The notes beneath the pieces are model-generated. The model searched no databases. It saw only the letters and a program-made list of their open reading frames with translations, and had not been told where the DNA came from. A program made the translations under genes and the position numbers. Positions 36,796 through 45,602 of a stretch of DNA of 64,000 nt are shown here, in pieces (position 1 is the stretch's first letter; each line of letters begins with the position of its first letter). This DNA is from an uncultured cyanobacterium (GTDB lineage: Bacteria > Cyanobacteriota > Cyanobacteriia > Cyanobacteriales > Microcystaceae). The stretch spans positions 25,729 to 89,728 of the forward strand of contig CAISPN010000094.1 of assembly GCA_903887375.1 (NCBI GenBank), written 5' to 3'.

Positions 36796-39039
36796 ATGGA
36801 GTTTTCAATCGCCACATTACTGTCCTATCTAAATGATGAGAAATCTATCACAGCTAAAATACTCAAAGAGAAATTAGGCTTTGATGATGATCAAGGAGAT
36901 GCCGAAAGATTAGATATTGCTCTTGATGCCTTAGAGAAAATTGGACTATTGCTCAAAGACAAGGGTAAATATCGGCTTTCTAAGGAAGAAAACTTTGTTG
37001 AGGCTAAGTTACGCTGCTCTAGTAAAGGCTTTTGTTTTGCTATACAAGATATTGAAGATGCTGATGATATCTATATCAGAGAAAGTCATCTCAGTCATGC
37101 TTGGAATGGAGATAGAGCTCTGGTCAAAATTATTAAAGAAGGAAGTCGCAGGCGCTCTCCTGAAGGTGAGGTAATGGTTATCTTAGAAAGAGCCAATCCC
37201 TCCTTATTAGCCCAAGTTAAATCTGTAAGCGGTCAATATCGAGCTGTTCCACTTGATGATCGTCTTTTATTTGAATTGGAACTCAAGCAAAACAATCAAG
37301 ATTTAGAACAGGCAGTAGACCATTTAGTCCATGTTTCTGTGGTACGCTACCCCATTGCCCAATATTTACCTTTGGGTGAAGTGACTCGAATTTTGGGAAG
37401 CGACGCTGAAGCAGCAGCTGATACAGATATAGTTTGCTGCAAACATGATCTCAGTCTTGACTTTCCGGAGAATATCTTAAAATTCGTTCAGCAATTACCT
37501 AGTAGAATAGAAAATTACGAATCTTGGAAGAGCTTTCGAGATATGAGCTCACTATTAAGCCTAACTATAGAAGATGAAGATAGTACCTTTATAGAAAATG
37601 CCCTAACCATAGAACGCTCCGAGAATGGAAATTGGCAAGTAATAGTCCATATAACCAATGTTGCCCAATATGTTCCCAGTAATTCTCCACTAGATAGAAC
37701 TGCTAGAAGAAGAGGAACTACAGTCTATCTGCAAGATAAGATATCCCCTTTACTACCAGAAGAAATTACCAAGCGCTGCTCTTTGATTGTTGGTCAAGAT
37801 CGCCAAGTAATTTCAGTAGCTATGGAATTTACCCCTGCAGGAGAACTAGAAGATTATGAGATATTTCCAGCTCTAATCCAAGTCAAGCAGGGATTAACTT
37901 ATCAGGAAGTGCAACAATCTTTAGCCCAATTAGAAGATACTGAAAAAGATGAACTCTCAACAAAACTAGAATACCTGTTTTATAACCTCAGCCCCGTTCT
38001 AAAAGCCAGGAGAATGGAAAGAGGCAGTTTTGAAATAGAATCAGAAAGCGAATGCAAATATAAAGATGAAGGTAGACTGGGCGTAATTCTCGCATCTTCA
38101 GCAGTGCCAGTACGCTCTATGTTGTCTGAAGTGATGGTACTTGTAGGAGAGATAGTCGGTCATCACCTTCAATCACTTGATTTACCAATAGTTTATTGTG
38201 GCCAAACTGAACCAGATGCCAGTGAACTAGAAGATCTTATCAAACTGGGACAAAATCTTGATTTACAGGTCACCCTGGAAAGCGAAGAAGAAATCACTTC
38301 TCAGAAATATCAAGATATCAGCCGCGTTTTTGCCGCCAGCCCAAGATCGGCTAGAGTTCTCAACTACCTCCTAGAATGCACTCTAAAGCCGATCAAGTAT
38401 AGTAGTCATCCCATTAACCATTTTGGACTGGCTCATACTGCTGCTTATACACATTGTCTTGCCCCTGGCAGACGTTACGGCGATTTATTTATCCAGCGTG
38501 TCCTGAATGCCCTTTTTGAAAATGGAAAAGATCGCCATAGTGGCCGATCTAAAACTGGAGTCAACTTAGGTAGCAGCAGCTGCTTCGATCAAATTAAGTG
38601 GAAAGTCTTATCTAGCAATATTCAAGAAGAACTCGAGGAACAGCTCCACACATTGATCAATCACCTTAATGAAAGAGAAAAGCTCAGTGAAGATGCCGAA
38701 AGAGATCTCAAGGGACTCAAAAAAGCCGAGCAAATGAAAGCAATGACCGGACAGGTATTTCGTGGACTGATTACCGGAGTACAATCCTATGGTTTCTTTG
38801 TAGAATTGGCAGATTTATTAGTAGAAGGATTGGTTCATGTCAGCTCGCTCAAGGATGATTGGTATGAATATAGAGCTCGTCATAGTTGTCTAGTTGGGCG
38901 AAAAAACAAAATATTCTATCGTCTAGGTAGTGAAGTTGAGGTTCAGGTCAAGAGCGTCGACTATTACCGTCAGCAGATTGACTTGGTGACCGTATCAGTC
39001 GTAGGGGCAGAAGATGAGCAAACCCCCGAAGAAAACTGA
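36796..39039 (+). CDS. RNase II/R-family (RNB) protein, Zam-like, with degenerate catalytic motif
   Basis: The 747 residues have an N-terminal winged-helix-like region (1-70), cold-shock-like domains (about 75-220), an RNB domain (about 245-590) and a C-terminal S1 domain (about 650-735, GQVFRGLITGVQSYGFFVEL). The catalytic Asp cluster of RNB enzymes (D-x-DFDDA) is replaced: the matching segment is IEDEDSTFIENALTIE, without the DFDD acids. The SPIRRYPD-type segment reads APGRRYGD. It is therefore likely to bind RNA, but exonuclease activity is in doubt. It resembles the cyanobacterial Zam family more than true RNase R. An AAGGA box precedes the ATG. Confidence 0.8.
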   Translation: MEFSIATLLSYLNDEKSITAKILKEKLGFDDDQGDAERLDIALDALEKIGLLLKDKGKYRLSKEENFVEAKLRCSSKGFCFAIQDIEDADDIYIRESHLSHAWNGDRALVKIIKEGSRRRSPEGEVMVILERANPSLLAQVKSVSGQYRAVPLDDRLLFELELKQNNQDLEQAVDHLVHVSVVRYPIAQYLPLGEVTRILGSDAEAAADTDIVCCKHDLSLDFPENILKFVQQLPSRIENYESWKSFRDMSSLLSLTIEDEDSTFIENALTIERSENGNWQVIVHITNVAQYVPSNSPLDRTARRRGTTVYLQDKISPLLPEEITKRCSLIVGQDRQVISVAMEFTPAGELEDYEIFPALIQVKQGLTYQEVQQSLAQLEDTEKDELSTKLEYLFYNLSPVLKARRMERGSFEIESESECKYKDEGRLGVILASSAVPVRSMLSEVMVLVGEIVGHHLQSLDLPIVYCGQTEPDASELEDLIKLGQNLDLQVTLESEEEITSQKYQDISRVFAASPRSARVLNYLLECTLKPIKYSSHPINHFGLAHTAAYTHCLAPGRRYGDLFIQRVLNALFENGKDRHSGRSKTGVNLGSSSCFDQIKWKVLSSNIQEELEEQLHTLINHLNEREKLSEDAERDLKGLKKAEQMKAMTGQVFRGLITGVQSYGFFVELADLLVEGLVHVSSLKDDWYEYRARHSCLVGRKNKIFYRLGSEVEVQVKSVDYYRQQIDLVTVSVVGAEDEQTPEEN

Positions 39040-39067
39040 TTATTATGTGGAGTAGTAGGAGAAAAAC

Positions 39068-39796
39068 ATGCGAGCTCTTGTCAGTTTGTTGTTAATTCTG
39101 ATGGTTTTTCTAACTGGTTGTGTCCGATATGATGTCGGCATTGATTTCCAGAACCAACATAGAGGAGAAATCATCCAAAATATAAACCTAGCTCCCCAAC
39201 TAAGCAGACTCTCTCAAAAAGAAGTACAAGAGTGGATCGATAGTTTACAAAAAAGGGCTGAAAATCTCAACGGGAAACTAGAGAATGTTTCTGAAAATAC
39301 CTTCCGTGTGATCATTCCCTTTAGCAATGGACAAGAACTCTCCAATAAGTTCAATCAGCTCTATCACCAGCAACCCCGTAGAGAGAAGAAGCAAAGTGAC
39401 AAAATAGATCTTGTGAACTTAGATGCGCAAATGTCTATCGAGCAGACTAATTTACTGTTACTAGAGCGTAATTTGATGAACTTTACCGTCGATCTCAGAG
39501 GGCTAGGGGTAGTATCCCAAGAGGGCAATATAATTGTCAGCTCAGGCTCACTGCTCGATCTCAATTTGGGTATCACTAGTCCCTTGATGGTCCAACTGAT
39601 CCAACAAAATGCCCAGATTTCCAAGAAAAACAACGAATTAATTTGGCACCTGCAACCTGGACAGATTAATCAGCTAAAGGTAATATGCTGGGTGCCAAGC
39701 TATTTGGGTATTGGAGGAGCGCTGATTATTCTACTATTTTTTGGAGGTTACTATTTAAGGTACAAGCGCATACCAGGTACTGCGCTCAACTCTTAA
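39068..39796 (+). CDS. DUF3153 lipoprotein with C-terminal membrane helix
   Basis: The 242-residue protein has a lipoprotein signal with lipobox FLTGC (Cys18), a soluble domain with DFQNQHRGEIIQ as in cyanobacterial DUF3153 proteins, and a C-terminal hydrophobic helix (about 207-228) followed by a short basic tail. It should sit at the outer face of the plasma membrane or in the thylakoid lumen. Its function is unknown. A GGAG box precedes the ATG closely. It follows the RNB gene by 28 bases and converges on the TolC gene. Confidence 0.8.
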   Translation: MRALVSLLLILMVFLTGCVRYDVGIDFQNQHRGEIIQNINLAPQLSRLSQKEVQEWIDSLQKRAENLNGKLENVSENTFRVIIPFSNGQELSNKFNQLYHQQPRREKKQSDKIDLVNLDAQMSIEQTNLLLLERNLMNFTVDLRGLGVVSQEGNIIVSSGSLLDLNLGITSPLMVQLIQQNAQISKKNNELIWHLQPGQINQLKVICWVPSYLGIGGALIILLFFGGYYLRYKRIPGTALNS

Positions 39797-39800
39797 ATCT

Positions 39801-41354
39801 CTACTTGTAGGTATAAATTTTGCTCACATCTCTTTGGAGAGCATTATAGGATTGGTTATAGCCAATAATCGCCTGTAAAAACTGGCTTCGGGCAGTAGTT
39901 AAGTTACGCTGAGAGTTGATAACATCAGTTTGTGTACCAACACCAGCTTGAAATCTTAAACGCGCTAGGCGCAAAGACTCAGATGCTAATTCCACATTTT
40001 TGCGAGTATTGCCTATATTTTCTTTGTTAGCTTTGAGAGTAAAGTAATCTTGTTCTACCTTCTCTCGAATTGCCTCACGTTGTTTAGCAAAATTCACTTC
40101 AGAGATGTCCATATCTCGGTAGCTTTGCTCGGCTGTAGCTTGAGCAGCTCCCCCATCAAAGATCTGCCAGTTGGCTTTTACACCAAAGGCATAGCCATTA
40201 CCAGAACCTACAGCATCATTGTAATTATCTAGATAGCTATAATTAGCAAATAAACTAACTTGGGGGCGGATAGCGGCAAGAGCAACTTCAGCCGTCTGGC
40301 GATAAATCTCTTTCTGAGTTAAAAGTTGATCTAATTCTACTCTATTAGTATAAGCTTTAGCGATACTCTCTTCTAAGGAGATCTTCCAATCTCCGGCTTC
40401 AGCTATCTCGTCAGCCGATGTCAGTTCAACATCTTGAGCCACGGCAATCAATTGAGCTAGTTGTTTTCTGGTAATTTTCTGATTAGCAAAAGCTTGCACT
40501 AAACTTTGCTGAGCTGTAGATAGATCTACCTCGGCGCTTAAAACGTCAAATTGAGTACCCAAACCGGCTTTCATCAGTAATTGCGCATCTCGTAAAGTCC
40601 TGGTTGTATCTTCTACCGAAGCCTGGGCAATCAAGACCTGAGCATCAGCATTTTGCAAGTTATAGTAAGCCTGGGTTACATCAAAGGTGGTTTGCTCAAT
40701 CTGGCGCTCTATATCTAGTTGATTAAACTTGATTTGCTCTTGAGCTTTATTGATATTGGCATCTCTAGCCCCTCCATTGTAAATACTATAGTTAAGCTCT
40801 ATAGCCCAAGCCAAATTAGTACTATCTTCAGGAATCGGCTGATAAGTTAAAGGATTGGTCACTAAAGCGTTCTGGTAATTTAAAAAATCAACCTGATTAA
40901 CTATCTCAGAGTTAGAAGAATGGGTGTAATCAAATTGAAAATTAGTATTTAAAGTTGGCAGTAAAGCCGCTTGGGCTGCTCTAAGTCCAGCTTGAGCTCT
41001 CTCAAGTCCCAATTTGGCTGCTTGTAGATCTCGGTTGTTTTTAAGACCTAGCTCAACTGCCTGTTTCAAGGTAATCGGCTTATTTAGCTTGATTTCCACC
41101 TCACTAGGTTTGTTGGGTCTAAGCAACAGGTTGCTACTAGGTTGGATTGACTTGATATCCTGAGGGGAAAGCTTGCCTGATGATGATGATGATGGTTTGT
41201 TTATGTTATTTTGCTGAGCAGACTCCACCTTTTGGGAAAGTGGCATACTTTGTGTTGATGCTTTTGGTGTTTGAGCCCAGACTGAATTACTCAAAGAGAG
41301 ACTGAAAATCAACCCCAAGCTATTAAAAAAAGAAGTAGAACGCAATATGGACAT
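39801..41354 (-). CDS. TolC-family outer membrane efflux protein
   Basis: The 517 residues have a signal peptide (about 1-27, ending VWA), a low-complexity Ser/Gln-rich segment (about 30-80), and two repeated helical-hairpin halves typical of TolC, each with a long coiled coil and short beta segments (AQAYYNLQNADAQVLIAQAS and GVGTQTDVINSQRNLTTARS). It would form a trimeric outer membrane tunnel for type I secretion or drug efflux. No inner-membrane partner is encoded here, which is common for cyanobacterial TolC homologues. Confidence 0.88.
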   Translation of the reverse strand: MSILRSTSFFNSLGLIFSLSLSNSVWAQTPKASTQSMPLSQKVESAQQNNINKPSSSSSGKLSPQDIKSIQPSSNLLLRPNKPSEVEIKLNKPITLKQAVELGLKNNRDLQAAKLGLERAQAGLRAAQAALLPTLNTNFQFDYTHSSNSEIVNQVDFLNYQNALVTNPLTYQPIPEDSTNLAWAIELNYSIYNGGARDANINKAQEQIKFNQLDIERQIEQTTFDVTQAYYNLQNADAQVLIAQASVEDTTRTLRDAQLLMKAGLGTQFDVLSAEVDLSTAQQSLVQAFANQKITRKQLAQLIAVAQDVELTSADEIAEAGDWKISLEESIAKAYTNRVELDQLLTQKEIYRQTAEVALAAIRPQVSLFANYSYLDNYNDAVGSGNGYAFGVKANWQIFDGGAAQATAEQSYRDMDISEVNFAKQREAIREKVEQDYFTLKANKENIGNTRKNVELASESLRLARLRFQAGVGTQTDVINSQRNLTTARSQFLQAIIGYNQSYNALQRDVSKIYTYK

Positions 41355-41426
41355 AGGTAATTATGATTGTTAGTTTAGAATGAAAACCTTATTTCTTATC
41401 AAATATTAAGACAAAAATTAAATTAT

Positions 41427-41867
41427 CTAGAGATATGTCCAAAAAGCTAATAGAGAAATTACTATTCCCAATGCTAGACCGACAAAAACTTGGACAGGAG
41501 TATGTCCCAAAAGTTCCTTGAGACGCTCTTCATTAAACTCTTTATGTTCTTGAAAAAATTCATCAAGAATTTGATTCAAGATACGCGCCTGTTTACCCGC
41601 AGCCTGTCTTACTCCTGCAGCGTCATACATTACAATTACTGCAAAAATGGCAGCTACAGCAAACTCCGAACTAGACCAGCCTGATTTTAAACCTACACCA
41701 GTAGCAAGAGAACCAACAAGGGCTGAGTGGGAACTGGGCATCCCTCCAGTACTAACCAGATAACGGACATTTACTTTGCCATTTTTGACCAGCTCCACAG
41801 CAGCTTTTATAGCCTGAGCAAGGGCGCAGGCAAAAAGAGAAACCAATAAGACCTGATTTTCTAGCAT
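41427..41867 (-). CDS. Divergent PAP2-family (DUF212) membrane protein
   Basis: The 146-residue membrane protein has about four hydrophobic helices and the family signature STGGMPSSHSALVGSLATGV. It also has VMYDAAGVRQAAGKQARILN, with acid and basic residues of a phosphatase-like site. The family is related to acid phosphatases and vanadium haloperoxidases, but its substrate is unknown. It follows crtE by about 25 bases on the same strand, an arrangement I know from other cyanobacteria, so a role in prenyl phosphate metabolism is possible. Confidence 0.85.
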   Translation of the reverse strand: MLENQVLLVSLFACALAQAIKAAVELVKNGKVNVRYLVSTGGMPSSHSALVGSLATGVGLKSGWSSSEFAVAAIFAVIVMYDAAGVRQAAGKQARILNQILDEFFQEHKEFNEERLKELLGHTPVQVFVGLALGIVISLLAFWTYL

Positions 41868-41891
41868 TTGCTCAAAGTTATGTCCATTTGG

Positions 41892-42821
41892 TTAGTTTTT
41901 CCGCTCAATAATATATAAGGCTATTGCTCTGAGAGCTTGGGCCTTTTCTCCGTAGACTGATAATTGACCAATGGCTTTATCAATCATTTGCTTAGCTTGC
42001 TCCCTTGAAGCCTCGATCCCCCAGAGTTTAGGATAGGTCGCTTTTTCTGCTTGGAGATCTTTACCGGCTGTTTTACCTAGTTCTTCTTTAGTAGCAGTAA
42101 TATCCAGAATATCATCCACAATCTGAAAAGCTAGACCAATATTTTGAGCGTAAGTAGAAAGGCGCTGTAAATCTTCTGATGAAGCACCAGCTAGAATAGC
42201 ACCGGAAACTACAGAAGTTTCCAGCAAAGCCCCAGTTTTGCGAGTGTGGATCTCACTGAGCGCTTCTGTTGTGATGTCGGGTTTACCTTCAGATTCTAAA
42301 TCCAAGACTTGTCCACCAACTAAACCTGTTCCGCCAACTGTTCTTCCAAGTCTGGTTATTACCTCTAAGACTCTTTGCGCTGGTACATTTTTGGTCTCAA
42401 GTCCTACATACTCAAAAGCATAGGCTAAAAGACCATCTCCAGCGAGTATGGCTATATTTTCCCCATATACCTTGTGATTGGTTAACTTACCACGACGGTA
42501 ATCATCGTTGTCCATAGCAGGTAGATCATCGTGGATCAATGACATGGTATGGATCATCTCCAAGGCGCAGGCAGTTGGCAAAGCTATTGCCAAATCACCA
42601 CCAATAAGCTCACAACTGGCCAAGCAAAGAATTGGTCTGAGTCTTTTACCTCCTGCCAGTAGAGAATAACGCATAGCCTGATAGATCTTCTCCGGCTGGG
42701 CAATGGGCAGAGATTTTTCTAAAGCATCTTCAACTATTTGTTGTTTTTCCTTGAGATAGGCGGCAAGGTCAAAATCCTTGTCAGATTTTTGCTCTGCCGG
42801 TTTTTCTCCTGTTGTGACCAT
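41892..42821 (-). CDS. crtE: Geranylgeranyl diphosphate synthase
   Basis: The 309-residue trans-prenyltransferase has [16 protein letters not shown], the first Asp-rich motif in [17 protein letters not shown] and the second in [19 protein letters not shown]. It condenses isopentenyl diphosphate units to the C20 precursor of carotenoids, phytol and plastoquinone side chains. It connects to ispF in the same window at pathway level. The gene lies between chlD and the PAP2-like gene on the same strand. Confidence 0.94.
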   Translation of the reverse strand: MVTTGEKPAEQKSDKDFDLAAYLKEKQQIVEDALEKSLPIAQPEKIYQAMRYSLLAGGKRLRPILCLASCELIGGDLAIALPTACALEMIHTMSLIHDDLPAMDNDDYRRGKLTNHKVYGENIAILAGDGLLAYAFEYVGLETKNVPAQRVLEVITRLGRTVGGTGLVGGQVLDLESEGKPDITTEALSEIHTRKTGALLETSVVSGAILAGASSEDLQRLSTYAQNIGLAFQIVDDILDITATKEELGKTAGKDLQAEKATYPKLWGIEASREQAKQMIDKAIGQLSVYGEKAQALRAIALYIIERKN

Positions 42822-42885
42822 TTCCTACTCCCTTTAACCAACTACTTGATTCAATTATGACCTGAAGAGGCCTTTTCACCAAACC

Positions 42886-44892
42886 CTAAGCTAGGGTAGA
42901 TAGTCCGCCTTTAACCATAGAGGCAATAGCAGCATCACTGGCAATAGGCAAATGATAATATTTTCCACCTGCTCTTAGAGCCAGCTCTTTAGCAAAGCCA
43001 GTTGAGACAAATTTTTTCTCTGTATCTATCACTAACATCTGTAAGCCAAGGGCATTGATACGAGCAGCAATCCCGAGTAATTCAGCTTTAATATCTACTT
43101 TTTCGGTAACTACCTCACCTAGAGAACGAGCAAGAGGAATGTTACTGCGCCCATCTGTAATTGCGACAATTACTGCTCTACCAACATCGCCTGAGCGCAT
43201 GGCATTGAGACTGACTTGAACTGATTGGGTCAGAGCATGAGAAAGGGGGGAGCCACCACCACAGGGCATGGTTTCCAAGCGGCGCCTGGCCATGGCAATT
43301 GAACGAGTAGGAGGCAAGAGCACATCGGCTTGCTCTCCCCTAAAGGAGATCAAAGAGATTTGATCACGGTTTTCATAAGCCTCTGTTAAAAGCCTCAAGA
43401 CAGCCCCTTTGGCTGATTGCATCCTATTTAGAGCCATAGAGCCTGAAGCATCGACCACAAAAACAATTAAAGAACCGGCTTTGCGGGCTAGGCGTTTTTC
43501 TCTAAAATCACTCGCTTCTACAATCACTTTGCGGCCAGGTTCTCTAAGACGACGACTTTTCTGGTAGGGCGCAGCAGAGCGCAAGGTGGCATCTACCGCA
43601 ATGCGTCTGACCTTACCCCTAGGCAAAACTGGCTTGATGTAACGTCCTCGATCTTGAGAGATGATCATATTGCGATTTCCAGATTTGCCTTGACGTTGAG
43701 ACATTTGGGCAAAGTAAAGAACAGAAGGATCCATGATTACTCCTTCTGGATCAAAAATAAACTCTTCGGGCAATGCTGGAGGCTCGGGATCGTTTTCTTG
43801 AGGATTATCCTCTTCCTGCTCCTGCTCCTGCTCCTGCTGCTCTTGGCTTTTATCTTCCGGTGGTGGCGGTGGTGGCGGGGATTCTGGTGGTGGGGGAGGA
43901 TTATTAGGATTAAGCGCTCTTGGGACTATCACCAATTCCACAGCTCGCTTGAGATCATCGGCGCTAACTTGGTTGCGTCCATCTAAGGCAGCTGAGGCTT
44001 TAGCTACTCTCAGAGCAAAAATTTCGCCTCTATGGCCTTCAATACCTCCTCTGATTGCCTCTTCTACCAAATAGGCAATCTGATCGTTGGAGATTTTTAC
44101 TTCTTTGAGCCATTCACGAGCCAATATGATCTGAGTTTTAAGATCTTCTATTTCTTCTTGATATTGGGCCAGAAATCTTTCTGGAGAATCTGCATACTCA
44201 AGAGTACCTTGGACAGCATCTACCCTTTGATCTATTCCCAAGACGCCATCAGCGCTAAGGGCAATGGCGATGCGATCAAGCAGATGATTTCTCAACTGAG
44301 CTTCTTCAGGATTATAGGTAGCAATCAATAGAGGTTTACAGGGATGTTCAAAGCTGAGCCCTTCTCTTTCAATACGATTGCGCCCTTCAGTGAGTACCAA
44401 AAGCAGCTGATTGACAATCTGCTCATCGAGTAAGTTTATTTCATCTACATAGAGAACGCCGCGATTGGCCTTGGCAAGCAATCCAGGCTGAAATACTGGC
44501 ATACCCTGCTTGATTGATTCTTCTACATCAATAGAACCCAATAGGCGATCTTCAGTCACCCCTAGAGGAATTTGCACAAAAGGGGTAGGCACTATAGAAG
44601 TAGGAATTTCTGCAAGTGGAAAATTTTGATATAGATTTGCTGTAACTTGATCCCAATCCTCTGGTGTCTGAGGATCGCAATTGTAAAGGTTCCCTTCAAT
44701 TATCTCAATAGGTGGCAAAAGAGAATGTACGCCTCTGGCCATAACTGATTTAGCCGTTCCTCTCCTGCCAGCTATCACCACCCCACCCAAACCGGGATCG
44801 ACAGAGCTCAAAAGAAGTGCTAACTTGATCGCTTCACAGCCTACCACTGCTGTTAGAGGAAAATTGGTTGGAATATTTAGATTGCTGGACAT
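42886..44892 (-). CDS. chlD: Magnesium chelatase subunit D
   Basis: From the ATG at 44892 the protein has 668 residues; a GTG at 44952 would add 20, but FPLTAVVG then lies further from the start than is usual. It has an AAA+ domain ([20 protein letters not shown] [26 protein letters not shown]), a Pro-rich then Gln/Glu-rich linker (about 345-395), and a von Willebrand A domain with the metal site VVDASGSM. With ChlI and ChlH it inserts magnesium into protoporphyrin IX, the first committed step to chlorophyll. The linker is encoded by a short CTCCTG microsatellite on the plus strand (about 43815-43845). Confidence 0.95.
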   Translation of the reverse strand: MSSNLNIPTNFPLTAVVGCEAIKLALLLSSVDPGLGGVVIAGRRGTAKSVMARGVHSLLPPIEIIEGNLYNCDPQTPEDWDQVTANLYQNFPLAEIPTSIVPTPFVQIPLGVTEDRLLGSIDVEESIKQGMPVFQPGLLAKANRGVLYVDEINLLDEQIVNQLLLVLTEGRNRIEREGLSFEHPCKPLLIATYNPEEAQLRNHLLDRIAIALSADGVLGIDQRVDAVQGTLEYADSPERFLAQYQEEIEDLKTQIILAREWLKEVKISNDQIAYLVEEAIRGGIEGHRGEIFALRVAKASAALDGRNQVSADDLKRAVELVIVPRALNPNNPPPPPESPPPPPPPEDKSQEQQEQEQEQEEDNPQENDPEPPALPEEFIFDPEGVIMDPSVLYFAQMSQRQGKSGNRNMIISQDRGRYIKPVLPRGKVRRIAVDATLRSAAPYQKSRRLREPGRKVIVEASDFREKRLARKAGSLIVFVVDASGSMALNRMQSAKGAVLRLLTEAYENRDQISLISFRGEQADVLLPPTRSIAMARRRLETMPCGGGSPLSHALTQSVQVSLNAMRSGDVGRAVIVAITDGRSNIPLARSLGEVVTEKVDIKAELLGIAARINALGLQMLVIDTEKKFVSTGFAKELALRAGGKYYHLPIASDAAIASMVKGGLSTLA

Positions 44893-44953
44893 TGCTGAGG
44901 ATTGTTTGGAGGCTAGAATATTTAATTGTAATGTTATTTGAAGATTTTTCACT

Positions 44954-45499
44954 ATGCTCAGACGCTCAATACTAAAAATTGTCTTGATTTTTTGCTTGCT
45001 TTGGTCTTTATTTCCGGCTAATTCATTTGCTCTTGGCGGACAACAACCAGCTATAGGAGAAATAGCTCCAGAATTTTCCCTGCCTAGTAACAGCGAAGAT
45101 GGACAAATATCTTTGAGTGACTATCGGGGTAAATGGGTGGTTGTTTATTTTTACCCAAAAGATTTTACCTCAGGCTGCACTCTTGAAGCTAAGCGTTTTC
45201 AGCAGGATTTAGTCAAATACCAACAGCGCAATACCCAAATATTGGGGATCAGCGCCGATGATCTAGAATCACATACTAAATTTTGTGATAGCGAAGGGTT
45301 AAAATTCCCACTTTTAGCCGATCTTGGTGGCAAGGTGAGCAAGCAATATGGCTCTTGGATGGGTCTATTTTCTCTACGCCATACCTACTTGATAGATCCC
45401 CAAGGCATCCTGAAGGAGATCTTTTTAGGGGTTCAGCCAGCAGTCCATAGCAAAGAGGTTCTAGCTCGACTAGATGAACTACAATCCAAAAATTCCTAG
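44954..45499 (+). CDS. Exported peroxiredoxin of the PrxQ/BCP type
   Basis: The 181-residue protein has a signal peptide (about 1-26, ending SFA) and a thioredoxin-fold peroxiredoxin domain. The peroxidatic Cys75 is in [16 protein letters not shown]. The usual PrxQ resolving Cys five residues later is absent; instead Cys111 in [10 protein letters not shown] lies 36 residues on, the spacing of the second PrxQ subgroup. It reduces hydrogen peroxide and organic peroxides, here in the periplasm or lumen. It is divergent from chlD. Confidence 0.9.
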   Translation: MLRRSILKIVLIFCLLWSLFPANSFALGGQQPAIGEIAPEFSLPSNSEDGQISLSDYRGKWVVVYFYPKDFTSGCTLEAKRFQQDLVKYQQRNTQILGISADDLESHTKFCDSEGLKFPLLADLGGKVSKQYGSWMGLFSLRHTYLIDPQGILKEIFLGVQPAVHSKEVLARLDELQSKNS

Positions 45500-45602
45500 T
45501 CTTTTTGTACAAATATGAATTAAATCAAAAATCACAACATATGTGGTTTTCTTACTCTATAATAAAATCTGCAACGCTAGATGTAGTGCTTAGAGAGCCA
45601 AT

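Noticed and set aside
43654..43986. 110-codon plus-strand ORF rich in Leu and Trp opposite chlD
   Set aside because: It is a shadow of the Pro-rich and Gln-rich linker of ChlD and its CTCCTG microsatellite.
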